Positions 5,980 through 9,367 of a DNA stretch of 9,367 nt are shown piece by piece. The position numbers and the translations under genes are program-made. Positions within the stretch are counted from its first letter, which is position 1. Each line of letters starts with the position of its first letter. The DNA comes from a bacterium (GTDB taxonomy: Bacteria; Thermosulfidibacterota; Thermosulfidibacteria; Thermosulfidibacterales; JALWSI01), in assembly GCA_027080315.1 (NCBI GenBank), contig JALWSI010000011.1:1-9367 (forward strand), given 5' to 3'. The notes beneath the pieces were generated by a model. That model had not been told where the DNA came from. It saw nothing but the letters and a program-made list of their open reading frames with translations, and did no database searches.

Positions 5980-7047
5980 ATGGCTCAAGAGATGCTTGAT
6001 AAGAGATCCCATGAGGTTTTAAGGGCGGTGGCAGAGGCCTACCTTGCAGATGGCAGGCCTGTGGGCTCTCGTACCCTTGAGAAGACCCAGCCCTGGGGTA
6101 TCTCAGCCGCCACCATTCGTAACGTGATGGCGGACCTTGAGGATATGGGCTATCTTGAGCAGCCCCACACCTCAGCTGGCAGGGTTCCCACCGATAAGGG
6201 TCTCAGATACTACGTTGACCATTTTCTCTCTCTTGAGCCTCCCAGAGGGAGCAGGTTGTCTCCAGAGGTGTATGCCGAGCTTGCTAAGTACGCTCAGGAC
6301 CCCAAAGAGCTGTTGAAGCACACCACCAAGCTCATCTCGTCCCTCTCTAATCAACTGGGGCTCATCTTTATCCCCAATCTACAGCTTCTTAGGCTGAGAG
6401 AGGTGAGGTTTCTTCCCATAAACCGCAGCAGCATCATGGTGATGTTCATCTCAGAGAGCGGTATCCTGCAGCACAGGGTGATCCCCCGGGAGCGAGGAGT
6501 GACCGATGAAGATCTCTACAGGTTCACCGAAGAGGTGAACACAAGGTTTGCGGGCAAGAGCCTGAAGGAGGTGTTTCAGGGCATCTTAAAGGAGATGGAG
6601 AACCAGAAGGCCCAGTACGACCGCATCTACCGGAACCTTCTGAAGATGACAGGTGAGGCCTTAGAGCTCTGGAAGAGGGAGAGCGAGAGTGAGCTCTACT
6701 GGGAGGGGATGAGCAATGTGCTGGAGCAGAAGGAGTTTTGGGAGGATGTTGAGAGGTTGAGAGCCCTTTTCAGGGCCTTTGAAGAGAAGGGCCGTTTGGC
6801 CAAGATTCTGTGGAGGTGCATTGAGAAAGAGGATCTTCAGGTGGTGATTGGAAGCGAGGCGGAGATAGAGGAGTTGAAGAACATCAGTATCCTTGCGGCT
6901 CCCTGCTGCTACGGGGAGAGGCCCCTGGGGGCCATAGCTGTGCTTGGTTCTCGCAGAATGGATTACCGTAACATGGTGGCCCTTATTAAAGAGACGGCCT
7001 CTCTTGTGAACGAGATTCTCATGAAGAGAGAAGGAGGATTCGCATAG
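5980..7047 (+). CDS. hrcA: Heat-inducible transcription repressor HrcA
   Basis: HrcA represses class I heat-shock genes by binding the CIRCE operator; its folding state is monitored by GroEL in studied species. The 355-residue length is usual. The N-terminal winged helix (about 1-78) carries the family signature: GRPVGSRTL (25-33), ISAATIRNVMADLE (41-54), then HTSAGRVPTDKGLRYYVD (63-80). The C-terminal GAF-like part includes ISILAAPCCYGERPLGAIAV, then RMDYRNMVALI. The ATG at 5980 follows GAGGAG (5968-5973) by 6 nt. It is the first gene after a strong promoter, and grpE follows after 2 bp. No CIRCE element is seen at its promoter, so autoregulation must use a diverged site or its targets lie elsewhere (for example groES-groEL). 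Confidence 0.96.
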   Translation: MAQEMLDKRSHEVLRAVAEAYLADGRPVGSRTLEKTQPWGISAATIRNVMADLEDMGYLEQPHTSAGRVPTDKGLRYYVDHFLSLEPPRGSRLSPEVYAELAKYAQDPKELLKHTTKLISSLSNQLGLIFIPNLQLLRLREVRFLPINRSSIMVMFISESGILQHRVIPRERGVTDEDLYRFTEEVNTRFAGKSLKEVFQGILKEMENQKAQYDRIYRNLLKMTGEALELWKRESESELYWEGMSNVLEQKEFWEDVERLRALFRAFEEKGRLAKILWRCIEKEDLQVVIGSEAEIEELKNISILAAPCCYGERPLGAIAVLGSRRMDYRNMVALIKETASLVNEILMKREGGFA

Positions 7048-7049
7048 CC

Positions 7050-7643
7050 ATGGAAGATCTCAAGGCACCTGAAGAAGAGAAGAAGGAGACTGAAGAGAAG
7101 GTGAATAACGAGACCAACGAAGAGAGAGACGAGAAGGAGAAGCTTCTTCAAGAGATTGCCCAGTTGAAGGAGGAGAAGGCAGCCCTTGAGGACGCCCTTA
7201 AGCGGTTGAAGGCCGATTTTGACAACTTCAGGAGAAATAAAGAGCGCGAGATGGCCGAGTTTAGAGAGCTGGCCAGCTCAGGGGTGATCTGCGACATCTT
7301 AAGGGTGTTGGACAACTTAGAACGGGCCATTGCCTCGGCAGTCAAAGTGACCGATGTGAAGGATCTGGCCACTGGGGTTGAGATGATCTATAAGGACATG
7401 CGGAGCATCCTGGAGGCCCACGGGGTGAAAGAGATATCGGCCCTTAACTGCCCCTTTGATCCTCTCTACCACGAGGCGGTGATGCAGGTGGAGGATCCTG
7501 AGAAGGAGAACATAGTGGTTCAGGAGTTGAAGAAGGGCTACACCATGAAGGGCAGGCTTCTCAGACCGGCCCAGGTGGTTGTCTCCAAGAAGGTTGAGAA
7601 GAAGGAAGAGAAGGAAGAGAGCAGCGAGGCAGAGGTGGCCTGA
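7050..7643 (+). CDS. grpE: Nucleotide exchange factor GrpE
   Basis: GrpE releases ADP from DnaK and acts as a dimer in the cytoplasm. The 197-residue protein starts with a very acidic Lys/Glu-rich segment (1-30), then a long helix that forms the dimer coiled coil (about 30-125, containing LKADFDNFRRNKEREMAEFR at 53-72, and VLDNLERAI). A C-terminal beta domain follows with the family signature (FDPLYHEAV at 136-144, GYTMKGRLLRPAQVVVSK at 163-180). A charged tail ends the protein. The ATG lies 2 bp after hrcA; AAGGAGG (7031-7037) is a strong ribosome site, 12 nt upstream, a little farther than usual. The next gene is dnaJ, not dnaK. Confidence 0.96.
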   Translation: MEDLKAPEEEKKETEEKVNNETNEERDEKEKLLQEIAQLKEEKAALEDALKRLKADFDNFRRNKEREMAEFRELASSGVICDILRVLDNLERAIASAVKVTDVKDLATGVEMIYKDMRSILEAHGVKEISALNCPFDPLYHEAVMQVEDPEKENIVVQELKKGYTMKGRLLRPAQVVVSKKVEKKEEKEESSEAEVA

Positions 7644-7653
7644 TTAAGCTTAA
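7644..7653. repeat. Perfect 10-bp palindrome between grpE and dnaJ
   Basis: TTAAGCTTAA begins directly after the grpE stop, at the junction where dnaK is often found in related operons. It is too short to act alone as a terminator. It may be chance. Confidence 0.3.
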
Positions 7654-7662
7654 AGAGAAGAG

Positions 7663-8796
7663 ATGGTCGTGACACAAAAAGACTACTACGCGATCTTAGG
7701 TGTTAGCAGAACCGCCACCCAGGAAGAGATAAAGAAGGCCTATCGCAGACTGGCTTTGAAGTACCATCCTGACAAGAATCCTGGTGATGCCGAGGCGGAG
7801 GAGCGGTTCAAAGAGGTGAACGAGGCCTACCATGTGCTGGGGGATCCTGCCAAACGGGCCCAGTACGACAGGTTTGGCTCTATTGATGGAATGGGACAGG
7901 GCGGGGGGAGCCCCTTTGACGACTTTGGGTTCTCGTCCCCCTTTGCAGACGTGTTTGAAGAGGTTTTTCAGGAGTTCTTTGGGGGCGGCAGGCGAAGGGA
8001 GTCTGAGCGTTATGCCCCAAAGAGGGGAGAGAACCTTTATTACTCCGTTGAGATCTCTGTTGAAGAGTCTGTGAAAGGGGCTGCAGTAAAGACCACCATT
8101 GAGAGGAAGGACACCTGTCCCGAATGCAGAGGACTGGGGGCTGTGAATCCCCAGGATATGGTCAGGTGTCCCACCTGTGGAGGCTCAGGTCGTATTAAAC
8201 AGACCAGAGGGTTCTTCTCGGTCTCTCAGACCTGCCCCCATTGTTACGGCCAGGGTATGCTTTTGAAGACCCCCTGCAAGAGATGCGGCGGTGAGGGCAG
8301 GGTTGACTCTAAACGCACCTTGACCATCAAGATCCCTCCGGGGGTGGAGGACGGCACCAGGCTAAGAATCCAGGGAGAGGGCAATGGGGGGCTCAATGGC
8401 GGCCCCAGAGGAGACCTCTTTGTTGACATAAAGATAAAGGAGCATCCTTACCTGCATCGCAGGGGGAAGGATCTGGTGTGCCAGCTGCCCATAAGCTATG
8501 TGGAGGCTATTCTGGGCACAAAATTGAAGGTACCTCTCTTTGACGACGAAGAGGTAGAGGTGGATATCTCTCCGGGAACCCAGCCGGGGGAGACCCTGAT
8601 TATTCGTGGTAAGGGAGCACCCTCTCTCAACGGGGGGCGTAATGGGGATCTGGTGATAAACCTCATGGTGGAGATACCCAAGAAGATCTCTCAAAAAGAG
8701 AGGGAGCTCCTTGAGGAGCTTGCCAAGGTGAGAGGTGAGAGAACCAAGGAATCTGGGGGTGGCATATTAAGCAGGGTGAAAAACCTCCTTTCATGA
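7663..8796 (+). CDS. dnaJ: Chaperone DnaJ (type I Hsp40)
   Basis: DnaJ delivers unfolded clients to DnaK and stimulates its ATPase. The 377-residue protein has all parts of a type I J-protein. These are the J domain (about 5-70) with HPD at 35-37, a short Gly/Phe-rich linker (about 71-110) containing FADVFEEVF, and a zinc-binding region with four CxxCxGxG repeats (Cys 152/155, 169/172, 191/194, 205/208). The two C-terminal client-binding domains follow, with [17 protein letters not shown] and [16 protein letters not shown]. No key residue is missing. ATG 7663 is reported, but GTG 7669 (giving MTQKDYY) lies 8 nt from the purine-rich GAGAAG (7655-7660) and may be the true start. It follows grpE after 19 bp. 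Its partner dnaK is not in the window. Confidence 0.96.
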   Translation: MVVTQKDYYAILGVSRTATQEEIKKAYRRLALKYHPDKNPGDAEAEERFKEVNEAYHVLGDPAKRAQYDRFGSIDGMGQGGGSPFDDFGFSSPFADVFEEVFQEFFGGGRRRESERYAPKRGENLYYSVEISVEESVKGAAVKTTIERKDTCPECRGLGAVNPQDMVRCPTCGGSGRIKQTRGFFSVSQTCPHCYGQGMLLKTPCKRCGGEGRVDSKRTLTIKIPPGVEDGTRLRIQGEGNGGLNGGPRGDLFVDIKIKEHPYLHRRGKDLVCQLPISYVEAILGTKLKVPLFDDEEVEVDISPGTQPGETLIIRGKGAPSLNGGRNGDLVINLMVEIPKKISQKERELLEELAKVRGERTKESGGGILSRVKNLLS

Positions 8797-8803
8797 GGCG
8801 ATC

Positions 8804-9121
8804 ATGCCTTTAACCCTTGTCTTCTTCTTTGTTGGTTTGGGCATAGGGGCCTTGGCTACAGGGTGGACCATTCTTGCCACCTGTGAACGGATCTACCACA
8901 AGCTGAAGGACGAGAAGCACGAGCTTATGAAGGAGCTTGAAGAGACCAAGGTGGCCCTTGAGATGGAGAAGAAGGCGAGGGTGCAGCAGGTCACGGAGCT
9001 TGAGAACGATCTTGCAGAGCTTGAGGCAAAGCGCTCCCGTTTGGCCCAAAAGATAATAGAGAGAGAGAAAGAGATAGACAGAATAAGGGAGGAGATCGCC
9101 TCGGGACGCAAGAGAAGGTGA
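8804..9121 (+). CDS. Small membrane-anchored coiled-coil protein of unknown function
   Basis: I do not recognise this gene as a named family. It encodes 105 residues. One N-terminal membrane helix spans about 4-26 (TLVFFFVGLGIGALATGW, then TILAT). A continuous, highly charged helix (about 30-97) with heptad-like Leu/Ile spacing follows, and the end is basic (GRKRR). The likely topology is an inner-membrane anchor with a coiled coil on one side, probably cytoplasmic given the basic C-terminus. Its ATG lies 7 bp after the dnaJ stop, and the site GAGG (8795-8798) overlaps that stop, so translation is probably coupled to dnaJ. The layout loosely recalls LapA-like or other short TM-plus-coil proteins, but no motif decides this. 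Codon use matches the neighbours, and the frame looks real. Confidence 0.75.
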   Translation: MPLTLVFFFVGLGIGALATGWTILATCERIYHKLKDEKHELMKELEETKVALEMEKKARVQQVTELENDLAELEAKRSRLAQKIIEREKEIDRIREEIASGRKRR

Positions 9122-9226
9122 TCTCTGACCAAGGGATAGATAACCATCCTAAGCAGATTGTTTTCTTTTGTCTTCCGTCTTTAGTACACTGGAATCAGCT
9201 TTTCTCTGCACCTGTTTAACCGGTGT

Positions 9227-9255
9227 TTGATTGCTGCTCTCTTCTGGAATAAAAG
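9227..9255 (+). promoter_or_regulatory. Candidate promoter for recN
   Basis: TTGATT (9227-9232) and TAAAAG (9250-9255) are 17 bp apart, each matching four of six consensus bases. The position, about 24 bp before the start codon, is suitable. The match is weak, so this is only a candidate. Confidence 0.3.
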
Positions 9256-9264
9256 CCCTTTGCC

Positions 9265-9270
9265 AGGAGG
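9265..9270 (+). promoter_or_regulatory. Ribosome binding site for the GTG start of recN
   Basis: AGGAGG lies 8 nt before GTG 9279. An in-frame TAG at 9276-9278 rules out any start further upstream. Confidence 0.7.
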
Positions 9271-9278
9271 AGAGGTAG

Positions 9279-9367
9279 GTGATTCTCACCCTTAGAACAA
9301 AGAACCTTGCATTGATAACCGACGCCCTCTTGGAGTTTGGAGAGGGTCTTACGGTGATCACCGGCGA
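9279..9367 (+). CDS. recN: DNA repair protein RecN, N-terminal fragment cut by the window edge
   Basis: Only the first 29 complete codons are present. They read as the start of the SMC-like ATPase RecN, which acts in double-strand break repair: LRTKNLALITDALLEFGEGL followed by TVITG, matching the family pattern in which a strand and NFALID-like segment lead to the Walker A loop (GETGAGKS), which would begin just beyond the edge. The GTG start at 9279 is fixed by AGGAGG upstream and by the in-frame TAG directly before it. It lies downstream of the dnaJ cluster on the same strand after a 157-bp gap, so it may have its own promoter. Other ATPases with similar N-termini (RecF, SMC) are less likely, because the NLALI-type segment is typical of RecN. 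Confidence 0.85.
   Translation, partial: MILTLRTKNLALITDALLEFGEGLTVITG

Larger units (their letters stand above)
9122..9278. other. Intergenic region before recN
   Basis: This 157-bp gap is more T-rich than its neighbours. It holds a candidate recN promoter (9227-9255) and the recN ribosome site. I found no clear terminator. A possible hairpin with arms at 9092-9100 and 9117-9125 overlaps the end of the previous gene but lacks a T tract. No recognisable LexA box was seen. Confidence 0.5.

Noticed and set aside
9092-9125. Possible terminator with arms GAGATCGCC and GGTGATCTC
   Set aside because: The stem includes a G-T pair and a 16-nt loop, overlaps the end of the coding region, and is not followed by a run of T.

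Overview
The window reads as a gene-dense stretch of a Gram-negative (diderm) bacterial chromosome. The evidence is a block of type II secretion genes (pseudopilins plus the GspL/GspM inner-membrane platform) and ordinary housekeeping genes. Arginine is mostly AGG/AGA, ATA isoleucine codons are common and the proteins are rich in Lys/Glu. This would suit a thermophilic, deep-branching or deltaproteobacterium-like lineage, but the sequence does not fix the taxon. No mobile element, tRNA, rRNA or CRISPR array was seen.

Layout: (1) Positions 1-1628, minus strand: one continuous reading frame joining prephenate dehydrogenase (TyrA) to EPSP synthase (AroA); the C-terminal part of AroA lies beyond the left edge. 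(2) 1629-1744: a 116-bp divergent intergenic gap. (3) 1745-5910, plus strand: six tightly overlapping type II secretion genes, gspH-gspI-gspJ-gspK-gspL-gspM. The first four encode pseudopilins with prepilin-type N-termini. GspL and GspM have PilM/PilN-like and PilO-like layouts. (4) 5911-5979: a 69-bp gap with a near-consensus sigma70 promoter whose -35 box lies between the arms of a small inverted repeat. (5) 5980-9121, plus strand: a heat-shock cluster hrcA-grpE-dnaJ followed by a small membrane-anchored coiled-coil gene. dnaK, often found between grpE and dnaJ, is absent, and no CIRCE operator is visible. (6) 9122-9278: a 157-bp gap, then the first 89 bases of recN running off the right edge.

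How the genes work together: TyrA-AroA covers one step of the shikimate pathway and one of tyrosine synthesis. The Gsp proteins build the pseudopilus and its inner-membrane assembly platform; the secretin, ATPase, GspF and major pseudopilin GspG are not here. GrpE and DnaJ are the nucleotide exchange factor and J-protein of the DnaK cycle, and HrcA is the repressor usually tied to such operons.

I see no clear new defence or mobile system. The points most worth a second look are the TyrA-AroA fusion, the 128-bp gspI/gspJ overlap, the dnaK-less heat-shock operon with a non-CIRCE inverted repeat at its promoter, and the small unknown membrane coiled-coil gene directly after dnaJ.
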